From positions 1 through 64,000 of the forward strand of contig NZ_BCYV01000015.1 of the NCBI RefSeq assembly GCF_001598375.1: 64,000 bases of DNA, written 5' to 3'. The notes under the pieces were generated by a model that searched no databases, was not told the origin of the DNA, and saw only the letters and a list, made by a program, of their open reading frames with translations. Source of the DNA: Novosphingobium capsulatum NBRC 12533 (GTDB taxonomy: Bacteria > Pseudomonadota > Alphaproteobacteria > Sphingomonadales > Sphingomonadaceae). Both the position numbers and the translations under genes were made by a program. How positions within the stretch are numbered: position 1 is the stretch's first letter; the number at the start of each line of letters is the position of its first letter. Shown in pieces: positions 44,386 to 53,157 of the stretch.

Positions 44386-46043
44386 CCCGTCTTATTCATC
44401 AGGGTGGGGCAAAGGGTTGGCGGGAGTGGCGTAAGCCACTGATCTGAATTAGGATCTGGGTGTCTAGTCCGAACCTGCCGCAGGGCAGAAAATGCCACAG
44501 GCCACACCCGCCATGAACGTCGATAGCGCAAACCCATTCCGATTCCCAGCAGTGGCGCGCAAGAAAGTGACCGCCGCGTTTGATGGTGGCCGGCTCACCT
44601 CGGATGGTGGCGTGCTGCTGCTGGCGCAGGCTGAACGTGCAATGGGGATCTGCCAGCGGCTTGCAGCTTGCATTGCCGATCCGCGTGACCCGGCGCGGGT
44701 GGTCCATCGCCTCGATGACATCCTGCGTGCCCGCGTGTTCGCGATTGCTTGCGGCTATGAGGATGCCGATGATCTCGACGCCCTGCGCGACGATCCGGGT
44801 TTCCGTTTGGCGCTGGGCAAGTTGCCGGGATCGGGCGCGGGACTTGCCAGCCAACCAACGATGAGCCGGTGGGAGAATGCGCCGACCACGCGCGAACTGG
44901 CCAGCATGATGGTCGCAATGATCGACATCTACTGCGCCAGCTATCCCGCCCCGCCGGTGGCGGTGACGCTGGATATCGACGATACCTGCGATGTCGTCCA
45001 TGGCTATCAGCAGCTTTCGTTCTGGAACGGACATCATGGCGAGCGCTGCTTCCTGCCGATCCACGTCTACGATACCGCAACCGGCCGGCCGGTGGCCATG
45101 CTGCTGCGCACTGGCAAGACGCCGTCGGGTGCCGAAGCGGCCGGTCACATCCGGCGCCTGGTGCGGCATATCCGCCGGAACTGGCCGGAAACGCACATCA
45201 CCATCCGTGGTGACGGGCACTATGGCCGGCCCGAGGTCATGGCCTTCTGCGAAGCGGCCGGCATCGACTATGTGTTCGGCCTGCCGACCAACGCCGCGCT
45301 GCGTGCCGATCCGGCCATCGTCGCTGCCGCCGATGCCTGCGCGGTCAAGCGCGCCGAGGAAGGCCGCGCGATCCTGCGCCATTATGCCCAGACCCGCTAC
45401 GGCGCCAAAAGCTGGAAAAGCCAGCGCCGCGTCGTCGCCCGGATCGAGGCCAGCACTTTGGGCATGGACATCCGCTATGTCGTCACCTCGCTGACCGAAG
45501 GCTCGGCTGAGCATATCTACGACACGCTTTACTGCGCACGCGGGCAGGTCGAGAACCTGATCAAGCGCCACAAGGCCCAACTCGCCAGCGACCGTACCTC
45601 GTGCCGCTCGGCAAACGCCAACCAGGTGCGCCTCATCCTGCACACCGCCGCATACTGGCTGCTGTGGCGCATCAGTCAGGAAGTCCAAAAAGCAGTCGCG
45701 CCCAATACCATGTCTCTGGCCGCTGCCGAGTTCGCAACACTGCGCCTGCGGCTGCTCAAGGTTGCCGCCCGGATCATCGAAAGCACCACGCGCATCCGCG
45801 TCGCCTTCACGTCAGCATGCCCGGATGCCAGCGTGTTCCGAGCCATCGCCACCACCCTCCCGCCGGCGCCAGCATGATCAACGCGGCAGTGCCGCCGACC
45901 CCAAAGCCCACCTCCAGCAACCTCGAAAAGCCCATTGCTCAGGTCGCGGTGAAAACACCGTCGATGACGCGCCACTGCATCATGCCGCCAGCGAACAATC
46001 AAAACCGATCAGACCGGAACAGCGACCTCATGAATAAGACGGG
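44386..46043 (+). mobile_element. IS1380-family insertion sequence
   Basis: A 1658-bp element bounded by inverted repeats CCCGTCTTATTCATCAGG (left, 44386-44403) and its partner at 46026-46043, with one mismatch. The target site CTAG is duplicated on both sides (44382-44385 and 46044-46047); a four-base duplication fits the IS1380 family. It carries one transposase gene. The near-perfect ends, the intact transposase and the clean duplication indicate a recent insertion. Confidence 0.92.
44492..45877 (+). CDS. IS1380-family transposase
   Basis: A 461-residue DDE transposase. The N-terminal LTSDGGVLLLAQAERAMGI, the first acidic segment VTLDIDDTCDVVHGYQQLSFWNG, the second HITIRGDGHYGRPEVMAFCEAAGIDYVFGL and the C-terminal ARGQVENLIKRHKAQLASDRTSC with its glutamate place it in the IS1380 (ISEcp1-like) family. 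The frame is complete and undamaged. It would mobilise the element that carries it. Confidence 0.95.
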   Translation: MPQATPAMNVDSANPFRFPAVARKKVTAAFDGGRLTSDGGVLLLAQAERAMGICQRLAACIADPRDPARVVHRLDDILRARVFAIACGYEDADDLDALRDDPGFRLALGKLPGSGAGLASQPTMSRWENAPTTRELASMMVAMIDIYCASYPAPPVAVTLDIDDTCDVVHGYQQLSFWNGHHGERCFLPIHVYDTATGRPVAMLLRTGKTPSGAEAAGHIRRLVRHIRRNWPETHITIRGDGHYGRPEVMAFCEAAGIDYVFGLPTNAALRADPAIVAAADACAVKRAEEGRAILRHYAQTRYGAKSWKSQRRVVARIEASTLGMDIRYVVTSLTEGSAEHIYDTLYCARGQVENLIKRHKAQLASDRTSCRSANANQVRLILHTAAYWLLWRISQEVQKAVAPNTMSLAAAEFATLRLRLLKVAARIIESTTRIRVAFTSACPDASVFRAIATTLPPAPA

Positions 46044-46047
46044 CTAG

Positions 46048-46616
46048 TCCTCTTGTGGGAAAAGCATCGGCTCGCTCAATTCAACCGAACCCACCTGCGG
46101 CCGTTGCTATTTGATGCAAGCAATCCGGTGTTGACCGACGCTCACGCCTTGCTGGCGCGATTGCAGAATCCCAAAGCGGCAAGCAGTCTTCAGTTTGCTG
46201 CTATGCCGTCGTTCGGCAAGAGATGGTTCGCAATATCGCTTTCTGAGACAGGCCCACGAAGCATTGGAGAAGTGATCATCACAACACCAGCGGGTCAGGT
46301 TCTGCGGAAAGATACATTCGTCGTGCCCGGAGACGATTTGGCTTCGTTCCTGCGGCAATGGGATGAGATAACTGATGGGTATTCAGGCGAAGGACGAATT
46401 CTTACCGATGGAAATCCATTAGCATTTGAGCGGCGGCGCGATGGGGCAATAAGCTCGGGAGAAGGGAACTCACCCTGTCATTACGACGTGTTAGGCGACT
46501 TAGCTGCGCGGGCTTTAGGCCAATATGTGCCAGAGCTTGCCGATCTACGCGATCCAACTCTTCCAGCGATACTGCAAAGCAACCTTTGTAAGCGTTCCAT
46601 TTTCGTGTGGCGCTGA
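46048..46616 (+). pseudogene. 3' part of the IS-interrupted host gene
   Basis: Open frame from the right insertion border to a TGA at 46614-46616, continuing the anchor encoded at 44298-44385 with VLLWEKHRLAQFNRTHLRPL. The rest is a soluble domain with a beta-rich middle (RWFAISLSETGPRSIGEVII and TPAGQVLRKDTFVVPGDDLASFL). I do not recognise the family. Codon use is less GC-biased than its neighbours, so the host gene itself may be accessory. Confidence 0.78.
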
Positions 46617-46699
46617 CATATAATCCCCCTTTCATTTACTGAACCTCCTAGAGTCACGCAGTAAAACGCGTGTGCAGCCAATTCACAAAATGACTGATT

Positions 46700-46761
46700 T
46701 CGCGCAGAGGCGCGGAGGCGCGGAGATTCTAGCTTTTCCGCGCCTCTGCGCCTCTGCGCGA
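46700..46761. repeat. Second GCGCAGAGGCGC inverted repeat
   Basis: Arms of 24 bp beginning TCGCGCAGAGGCGCGGAGG pair with one mismatch around a short AT-rich loop. This is the same family as 11594-11657, 35 kb away. Confidence 0.72.
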
Positions 46762-46853
46762 CAAAGCTTTTGTTGTAATCAGTTCATTGCCTGACGGCGC
46801 GTGACGTCGCAGCGCTGGGCCCGGCATTTTTGTGGCGGGTTCGGGCTAACACG

Positions 46854-46904
46854 CCCCCTCCGACAGCCCTGCGGGCTGCCACCTCCCCCACGGTGTGGGG
46901 GAGG
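46854..46904. repeat. REP-like double hairpin, copy 1
   Basis: CCCCTCCGACAGCCCTGCGGG, then a CCTCCCCCAC/GTGGGGGAGG stem. It matches the reverse complement of the element at 56958-57012 at most positions. Both are flanked by CTAACACGCCC on one side. Confidence 0.68.
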
Positions 46905-47002
46905 ATCTTGGTGGGCCTGCCAGAATCCAGAAAGGCGGGAGATCACGTTGCCCGCCTTCCTGCAGCCCCCCTCATGGCCGATGTCGTGTGTCTACTGCGG
47001 TG

Positions 47003-47620
47003 TCAGGCGGCGTCGCCCAAGCCGGTCGCCTCGATCCGCAGGCGGACGGCTTCGGCGGCGTGGCGGGCGCCGAGTTTGCCCATCATCTTCATGCGATGGA
47101 TTTCCACGGTGCGCGGGCTGATATCCAGGTCACGCGCGATGGCCTTGTTGCTGCAGCCTTCGGCCAGGCGATCGAGCACCTCGCGTTCGCGCAGCGAGAG
47201 GCGGGCGATGCGCTGGCGTGCCTCCGCGGCGCGGGCGCGTTGTACGCGGTGCGATTCGGCTTCGTGCGCGGCGCGGCTGATTGCCTCGTTGAGCGGACCG
47301 ATCTGGTTGGGAATCGCCAGGTAATCCAGCGCCCCCGCCTTGATCGTGCGCACCACCGCCCAGGTTTCCGGGGCATTGCCAATGGCGATAACTGGCAGCC
47401 AGTGCCCGGCACGCATCATCGCCGCGATCAGCGCCGGCACCGCCTCTCCGGGCGGATCGTCATGCGCCAAGAGCAGCCCGGTACTGGGCGCGTGCGCCAG
47501 CAACTCGTCCGTACTGCCGTAAATTTCGGCATGATGTCCGGCGGCAAAGGCGAGACGAGCAAGCTGTGCCCGGCGGGCAGAGTCGCTATCGAGGATGTGG
47601 AGTGTGACACGTTCGACCAT
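47003..47620 (-). CDS. FixJ-like regulator with degenerate receiver
   Basis: 205 residues. The N-terminal half has the layout of a FixJ receiver (LHILDSDSARRAQLARLAFAAGH...) but the expected phospho-acceptor aspartate is absent: the strand reads GLLLAHDDPPG where LLD-MPG would be expected. The C-terminus is a LuxR helix-turn-helix (LSLREREVLDRLAEGCSNKAIARDLDISPRTVEIHRMKMMGKL). It may be regulated other than by phosphorylation. The start at 47620 (MVERVTLHILD) was chosen over 47815. No kinase gene is adjacent. Confidence 0.85.
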   Translation of the reverse strand: MVERVTLHILDSDSARRAQLARLAFAAGHHAEIYGSTDELLAHAPSTGLLLAHDDPPGEAVPALIAAMMRAGHWLPVIAIGNAPETWAVVRTIKAGALDYLAIPNQIGPLNEAISRAAHEAESHRVQRARAAEARQRIARLSLREREVLDRLAEGCSNKAIARDLDISPRTVEIHRMKMMGKLGARHAAEAVRLRIEATGLGDAA

Positions 47621-47922
47621 GGTGCCGAAGTAACCACTACGGGCTGCTTCCACGCCACGCATGAATGCTTCGAACTGAACGCTTCCTTCGGACTCAAGAC
47701 CGGTTAGCTGCCCATATTCCTTAGGGAATTCGGCTCCGAAGCGGAGCCAACTATTTGGCTGAAGATCGCCGAGATATGACAACTTTGTTGACCTGCCCCT
47801 AAGTGTCCGCCGCACCCCAAGCGGTGGCGTTTCCCGAGGTTTGTTAATGACATATTGCGTTTCGAAACGTGAATTTTCGTCATTAACGCGGCAGTAATGA
47901 TCCAGAGTGGCACATTATCCGA
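47621..47922. promoter_or_regulatory. Intergenic region with nested dyads
   Basis: A 302-bp, comparatively AT-rich gap between the FixJ-like gene and the end of the Anbu operon. GTTAATGAC (47843-47851) pairs with GTCATTAAC (47879-47887), and inside this loop lies the perfect 12-bp palindrome CGTTTCGAAACG (47858-47869). A separate hairpin GGCTCCG/CGGAGCC is at 47732-47748. These are candidate operator or terminator structures. Confidence 0.5.
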
Positions 47923-48659
47923 TCAATCGAACCGATAGTCTGGCAGCTGATGGAAAGCGTTGCGCAGCGCCTCGCTCCAGCTGGACGAAATCGCGTTGAA
48001 ATAGGGATCGTCGGCGCGGATGCGGCGCTGGTGCAGCGGCTCGAACTGGTCGCGCGCGATGACGGTCAGATCGAACGGCAAGCCCACCGACAGATTGGCC
48101 GCCACGGTCGAATCGAACGAGACCATCAGCAGCTTGACCGCCTGTTCGAAATCCATGCCCTTGTCATAGCCGCGCAGCAGGATCGGCCGGCCATACTTGG
48201 TTTCACCGATCTGGAAAAACGGCGTATCGAAGCTCGCCTCGATGAAGTTGCCTTCGGGATAGATCATGAACAGGCGCGGCTCCATGTCCCTGATCTGGCC
48301 CGCCACGATCATCGTCGCGGTAAAGCGCGCGCCCTCGCCCTGCACCGGGCCGGACTGGCGCCCCTCGATCACGCCGCGCAGCAGATTGCCAACATGCGTG
48401 GCAACCTGGAACATGGTGGCTCTTCGAGGATCGACGGGCGCCGCTCGCTGGGCGCCTTGTTGCGCTCCTCAAGCTGGCTGATCACCGCCTGAGTCGTCGC
48501 GAGGTTGCCCGCCGTCATGATCGTGATGACCCGCTCGCCCGGCACCGACCAGGTAAAGCTCTTGCGGAATACCGAAATGTTGTCGACGCCCGAATTGGTG
48601 CGGGTGTCGCTCATCAGGACGAGCCCCTTGTCGAGCATCATCCCCACGCAATAGGTCAT
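47923..48659 (-). pseudogene. Anbu proteasome-type peptidase, frameshifted
   Basis: Two overlapping frames together cover a complete Anbu (ancestral beta subunit) of about 245 residues. The 5' frame begins MTYCVGMMLDKGLVLMSDTR, so the N-terminal Thr nucleophile, the Asp of SDTRTN and the Lys of VFRKSF are present. It runs through SERRPSILEEP and then goes out of frame near 48415-48420. The rest continues in another frame as MFQVATHVGNLLRGVIEGRQ to LPDYRFD. Loss of one C in a CCC run (expected EEPTMFQ) explains it. This may be a true mutation or a sequencing error. Anbu proteins form open helical peptidase assemblies. Confidence 0.88.
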
Positions 48660-48765
48660 TGTCCGTCCCCGTCCGGCCGGCGCGCGCCGGCCGGTTCCCC
48701 ACTATCCTACACCTGCGATGCCTGCCGCAATGCCCTTGGCGGCACCGTGGCCTTCACGCAGGGTC

Positions 48766-49581
48766 TTATTGTTCCATGCGCTGTTGTTCAACGGCCAGGC
48801 TGACATGCATCGCTTCGTCACGCGCGCCATAGCGGATGCCGGTGATCGGCGCGCAGGCAGTGTAATCACAGCCAGTCGCCAGGTGGACATAGCGCGCATC
48901 GGGGCAGATCGCGTTGGCGATATCGAAGCCGACCCAGCCCAGTCCCGGCACATGGGCCTGCGCCCAGGCATGGCCGGCATCCTGTTCCACCCGATCGTCC
49001 ATCATCAGGTAGCCGCTGGCATAGCGCGCGGGAACGCCGAGTAGCCGCGCAGCGGCGATGAACACGTGGGCTTGGTCCTGGCACACCCCGCGCCCGGCGG
49101 CGAGCACCTCCTCAGCCGAAGTGGCAACATCGGTGTGCCCGCTTTCATAGGCCACCGCCTCGCGCACCAGGGCACTGAGCGCGTGGAGCCGGGCCAGCAC
49201 GTCTTCCGCCTCTTCGGGCAGGGCATCGACCAGTGCGCGCAAGCGCGGGCCGCCCCGCGTCAATGCGGTCTGCTCGGTAAAATGCCACAGCGGCAGATGG
49301 CCGGACTGCTTGCCCATCACTCCGGCATTGTCAGCTGTCTGGACCACGCCCTGGCTGCGAATCACCACCTCGCGCGCGCCGGGCACGAACGAGATCAGCG
49401 TAACGCGGTTGCCGTTTTCGTCGTCGTACGACACCTCGGGCCGCGCGCCTTCCAGCTCGATCTCCCAGAACTCCGCGCTTTGCCCACGGCAGGCCAGCGG
49501 GGTGAGGCGCAGGCGTTGCAGCCCGTGGGCCACCGGCGTGGAAAAGGTGTAGCGCGTGGTGTGGCTGATCGCGAGGCGCAT
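48766..49581 (-). CDS. Transglutaminase-like protein of the Anbu operon
   Basis: 271 residues with an N-terminal bacterial transglutaminase-associated domain (AISHTTRYTFSTPVAHGLQRLRLTP) and a transglutaminase core. The catalytic triad residues are the Cys in AAGRGVCQDQAHVF, the His in DAGHAWAQAHV and the Asp in VGFDIANA. It may act as a protease or peptide ligase rather than a cross-linker. It sits between the alpha-E gene and the Anbu gene, the conserved order of this operon. Confidence 0.92.
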   Translation of the reverse strand: MRLAISHTTRYTFSTPVAHGLQRLRLTPLACRGQSAEFWEIELEGARPEVSYDDENGNRVTLISFVPGAREVVIRSQGVVQTADNAGVMGKQSGHLPLWHFTEQTALTRGGPRLRALVDALPEEAEDVLARLHALSALVREAVAYESGHTDVATSAEEVLAAGRGVCQDQAHVFIAAARLLGVPARYASGYLMMDDRVEQDAGHAWAQAHVPGLGWVGFDIANAICPDARYVHLATGCDYTACAPITGIRYGARDEAMHVSLAVEQQRMEQ

Positions 49582-49600
49582 GGGCGGCCTTCCCCTTTCC

Positions 49601-50548
49601 TTATTCGGTAAAGCGATAGTCGCGCTGGATCTGCTGCGCGAGGTGGTTGTTGGCGGCGATGAACTGGCCGATCACCTGGTGGAGCCCGTGCTCGAACACG
49701 CCATCGATCGTCTGACTCTTGAGCTGCTCGTGCGTGCGCGCGGCAATCTCGTGCGTTTCCAGCCGATCGCCGTATTCGACCGCCAGCCGATCGAGATAGT
49801 CGCGCAGCTGGGCATAGCAGAACGCCAGGCTGCGCGGAAAACGCCCGTCGAGCATGAGGAACTCGGCAATGCCGCGCGCCTCCATCCGCCCGGCGTTGAG
49901 CCAGCGATAGGCACGGTCCCCGGCCACGGCCCGCAGCACGTTGTCCCACTGCACGTTGTCGAGGCTGGAGCCGACATAGGACAGCGAAGGCAGCAGCACA
50001 TAGTACTTCACATCGAGCAGGCGCGCGGTGTTGTCGGCCCGTTCGATAAAGCTGCCGGCGCGGGCAAAGTAATAGATGTCGTTGCGCAGCATCGTGCCTT
50101 CCATCGCCCCGCGCACCAGGGTGGACTGGCGGCGAATCAGGTCGAGCACGCCGCCCAGGCGCGTTTCAGTGACAGTGCGGGCCAGTTCCTGCTTGAGGAT
50201 CATCCAGCTTTCGTTGACCGCCTCCCACACCTCGCGCGTGATGCCGGTGCGAACCATGCGCGCGTTGTGGCGCGCCTGTTCGACCATGCTCAGCACGTTG
50301 CCGGGGTTGTCGCGATCGCGCAGGATGAAGTTGAACACGTTGCTGCCGGCATAGTCGTTGCCGAACTTGGCCTGATAGGCCCCCTGCAATCCCAGCGTGA
50401 CGATGACCGAGCGCCATTCGTCGCTGGCATCGGCGGCGTCGCGGGTCAGCGCCATGCGAAAGCCGGCCTCGACCAGCCGCGCGGTGTTTTCCGCGCGCTC
50501 GAGATAGCGGAACAGCCAGAAGATGCCGTTGGCGGAACGTCCAAGCAT
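49601..50548 (-). CDS. Alpha-E domain protein
   Basis: A 315-residue, nearly all-helical protein beginning MLGRSANGIFWLFRYLERAENTARLVEAG, the alpha-E family signature. WIKE-like and ARAGSFIERADNTARLLDVKYYVLLPS repeats follow. It always accompanies the ATP-grasp protein encoded 21 bases upstream, probably as a partner in a peptide-bond-forming or modifying complex whose product is unknown. GGAAGGGA precedes the ATG. Confidence 0.93.
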   Translation of the reverse strand: MLGRSANGIFWLFRYLERAENTARLVEAGFRMALTRDAADASDEWRSVIVTLGLQGAYQAKFGNDYAGSNVFNFILRDRDNPGNVLSMVEQARHNARMVRTGITREVWEAVNESWMILKQELARTVTETRLGGVLDLIRRQSTLVRGAMEGTMLRNDIYYFARAGSFIERADNTARLLDVKYYVLLPSLSYVGSSLDNVQWDNVLRAVAGDRAYRWLNAGRMEARGIAEFLMLDGRFPRSLAFCYAQLRDYLDRLAVEYGDRLETHEIAARTHEQLKSQTIDGVFEHGLHQVIGQFIAANNHLAQQIQRDYRFTE

Positions 50549-50569
50549 TTTATCGTTTTCCCTTCCGCC

Positions 50570-52003
50570 TCAATCGTCCAGCACCCAGCTGTCCTTGGTG
50601 CCGCCCCCTTGCGACGAATTGACCACCAGCGATCCTTTCTTGAGCGCAACCCGCGTCAGGCCGCCCGGCGTGATGTCGATCCCCTGCGGCGAGACCAACA
50701 CGAACGGGCGCAGGTCGACATGGCGCGGCGCCAGGCCGGCCTTGGTGAAGATCGGCACGGTGGAGAGCGAAAGCGTCGGCTGCGCGATGTAGTTATCGGG
50801 ATTGGCGCGCAGCTTTTCGGCAAACATCGCGATTTCCCGCTGCGACGAGGTGGGCCCGATCAGCATGCCGTAGCCGCCCGAGCCATGCACTTCCTTGACC
50901 ACCAGATCCGCCAGATTGTCGAGCACGTAGGCCAGCGAATCGCTTTCCGAACAGCGCCAGGTGGGCACGTTGGCCAGGATCGGCTTTTCGCCGGTATAGA
51001 ATTCGATGATCTCGGGCATGAAACTGTAGATCGCCTTGTCATCGGCAATCCCGGTGCCCGGCGCATTGGCAATGGTGATGCCGCCAGCGCGATAGACATC
51101 CATGATCCCCGAAACGCCCAGCACGCTTTCAGGCTTGAACGACAGCGGATCGAGGTAATCATCATCGACCCGGCGATAGAGTACGTCGATCGCCTGCCAG
51201 CCGCGCGTGGTGCGCATGGCGACGCGGCCGTTCTCCACCTTGAGGTCGCTGCCTTCGACCAGTTCGGCGCCCATCTGGTCCGCCAGGAAGGCGTGCTCGT
51301 AATAGGCGCTGTTGAACGTGCCCGGCGTCAGCACCGCCACCACCGGCTTGTGCCCGCTTGCCGCCGGCGGGGCGCAGGCCGCCAGGCTGCGCGCCAGGCG
51401 GCGGGGATAATCGGAAACCTCGCGCACCCGCACCTTGGTGAACAGTTCGGGGAACATGGCCATCATGGTTTCGCGGTTTTCGAGCATGTAGGACACGCCC
51501 GATGGTGTGCGAGCGTTGTCTTCCAGCACCATGAAATCATCTTCGCCAGTGCGGACAAGGTCGATGCCAACGATGTGGGTATAGACGCCGCCCGGCGGGG
51601 TAAAACCAGCCATCTGCGGCAGAAAGGCCTTGTTACCCTTGAGCACGCGTTCGGGCAGGCGCCCGGACCGGACGATTTCCTGGCGATGATAGAGATCGTG
51701 GAGGAAAGCGTTGAGCGCGCGCACCCGCTGCTCGATGCCCTTCGACAGGCGGCGCCACTGCGCGGCGTTGATGATCCGTGGGACCATGTCGAAGGGGATG
51801 AGGCGCTCTTCGGCGTCCTCGTTGCCGTAAACGTTGAAGGTAATCCCGGTCTTGCGGAAAAAGGCTTCGGCTTCGCCCGATTTTCGCCGCAGCAATTCGG
51901 GTGGTTGCTCTTTCAGCCACTCGCAATACCCGCTGTAGGCAGGGCGTGTGGAGCCATCGGCTTCAAGCATCTCGTCATAGGACGAGAGCGAGGATTTGGT
52001 CAT
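50570..52003 (-). CDS. Circularly permuted ATP-grasp protein
   Basis: About 477 residues. Circularly permuted type 2 ATP-grasp enzymes are predicted peptide or amide ligases. Typical segments are GVYTHIVGIDLVRTGEDDFMVLEDNARTPSGVSYMLENR, the substrate stretch TPGTFNSAYYEHAFLADQMGAELVEG, and the nucleotide-binding VVKEVHGSGGYGMLIGP. First gene of the four-gene unit with alpha-E, transglutaminase and Anbu. The start at 52003 (MTKSSLSSYDEM) follows GGGAGG. Confidence 0.94.
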   Translation of the reverse strand: MTKSSLSSYDEMLEADGSTRPAYSGYCEWLKEQPPELLRRKSGEAEAFFRKTGITFNVYGNEDAEERLIPFDMVPRIINAAQWRRLSKGIEQRVRALNAFLHDLYHRQEIVRSGRLPERVLKGNKAFLPQMAGFTPPGGVYTHIVGIDLVRTGEDDFMVLEDNARTPSGVSYMLENRETMMAMFPELFTKVRVREVSDYPRRLARSLAACAPPAASGHKPVVAVLTPGTFNSAYYEHAFLADQMGAELVEGSDLKVENGRVAMRTTRGWQAIDVLYRRVDDDYLDPLSFKPESVLGVSGIMDVYRAGGITIANAPGTGIADDKAIYSFMPEIIEFYTGEKPILANVPTWRCSESDSLAYVLDNLADLVVKEVHGSGGYGMLIGPTSSQREIAMFAEKLRANPDNYIAQPTLSLSTVPIFTKAGLAPRHVDLRPFVLVSPQGIDITPGGLTRVALKKGSLVVNSSQGGGTKDSWVLDD

Positions 52004-52225
52004 GCAGAACCTCCCGTCTGGCCCATTGCTTGCACACGATTCGGTCGGCCGCAAGCGCCGATGCTGCGCGTGCGAAACAATTGATTCCATCGTGGCGCAG
52101 CCCCTTGCACAGGGCGATGTGGCGTGGCAGCATCCGCGCCGCGCCGGTTCGCGCCAGTTTTCGTGCGTTTACTGGCAGGAAAACCGACCAGACCGCCCGG
52201 AACGGCGGAATCTGCCCCGACAGAC

Positions 52226-53014
52226 TCAGTAGCGCGCGACAAGATCGACAAGCGTGCGGGCCACCTGCGGATGGGCGGCAAAGCCCAGATGGGTCACGCG
52301 CAGCGGTACAGCCAGATCGCGCTCGCCCGGCCAGCCGGCCGCGCTGCGCGGCGCGATGATCCCGTCACGCGGGCTCCACAACGCGATCGTCGGCACCGGC
52401 GGCTTGGTCGCCAGGTCTTGCGCCATCGGTGCCTCGTCGACACTGTGGCCCGCAACGATCTGATAGGCGCGCCAGGCATTGTTGGCGCGGCGGTCACCCG
52501 AAAACGGTGTGCCCATGGTGATCACCAGGCCGACATGGTCCGGACAGGTCTTGGCCAGCTGGCGCGCAAACAGTCCGCCAAGGCTCCAGCCTACCAGGAC
52601 CAGCGGCTCGCCCTCGCGCCGGGCCATTGTCTCCACCCGCTCGGCCAGCCGTTCAAAGCGGTCCTCGCTCGATCCGAAATTGAAGCCCAGGCCCCAGTCG
52701 CTCACGCGATGGCCCGCGCTTTCCAGTGCAGTGGCCAGCGGCTTCATGCGCACCGGATGCGTGCCGAACCCGGGCAGCAGCATCACCGGCCGGGCATGGC
52801 GCGCGGGTGGATAGGACGGCAGCGGCGCGCCGCGCGCGGCCTGCCAATGGTCGATCGGGGTGGCCAGTTCGCCGATCAGCCGCGGCCAGGCCGGGCCGCG
52901 CACGCCCTCGGGCCGGGGCGCAAATGCCAACGCACGCCGTCGCGCCAGGGCAGCACCCAGCGTTTCGAGTTGTGCCCACGCGCTGCGTGGCGGAGAGGAA
53001 GGTTGCGTGGCCAT
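52226..53014 (-). CDS. Alpha/beta hydrolase
   Basis: About 262 residues of the alpha/beta-hydrolase fold. VMLLPGFGTHPVRMKPLATAL supplies the oxyanion region and LVGWSLGGLFARQLA the nucleophile Ser. The C-terminal histidine is probably that in RVTHLGFAAHPQ. It resembles lipase-like or PGAP1-type esterases, and the substrate is unknown. The start at 53014 was chosen over 53029. It is divergent from the GST gene. Confidence 0.87.
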   Translation of the reverse strand: MATQPSSPPRSAWAQLETLGAALARRRALAFAPRPEGVRGPAWPRLIGELATPIDHWQAARGAPLPSYPPARHARPVMLLPGFGTHPVRMKPLATALESAGHRVSDWGLGFNFGSSEDRFERLAERVETMARREGEPLVLVGWSLGGLFARQLAKTCPDHVGLVITMGTPFSGDRRANNAWRAYQIVAGHSVDEAPMAQDLATKPPVPTIALWSPRDGIIAPRSAAGWPGERDLAVPLRVTHLGFAAHPQVARTLVDLVARY

Positions 53015-53157
53015 GGGAATCACCGGCAAACAGCTATCGGACGCCGGGAAGGAACGCCAGAAAGACGGAATTGTTTCAAATTCATGTCACATTCGCCCGA
53101 TAGGCTTGCGTGGCAGCCAGCTTCGCCAGCCCGGCGCGCGTCGTTCAAGGAGGCCCC

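Larger units (their letters stand above)
46617..47002. other. Intergenic region rich in palindromes
   Basis: A 386-bp gap whose main contents are the repeats at 46700-46761 and 46854-46904. No coding sequence was recognised. Confidence 0.5.

Noticed and set aside
49556-52084. An 842-codon frame opposite the ATP-grasp and alpha-E genes
   Set aside because: Antisense to two well-supported genes, spanning their junction; no domain recognised.
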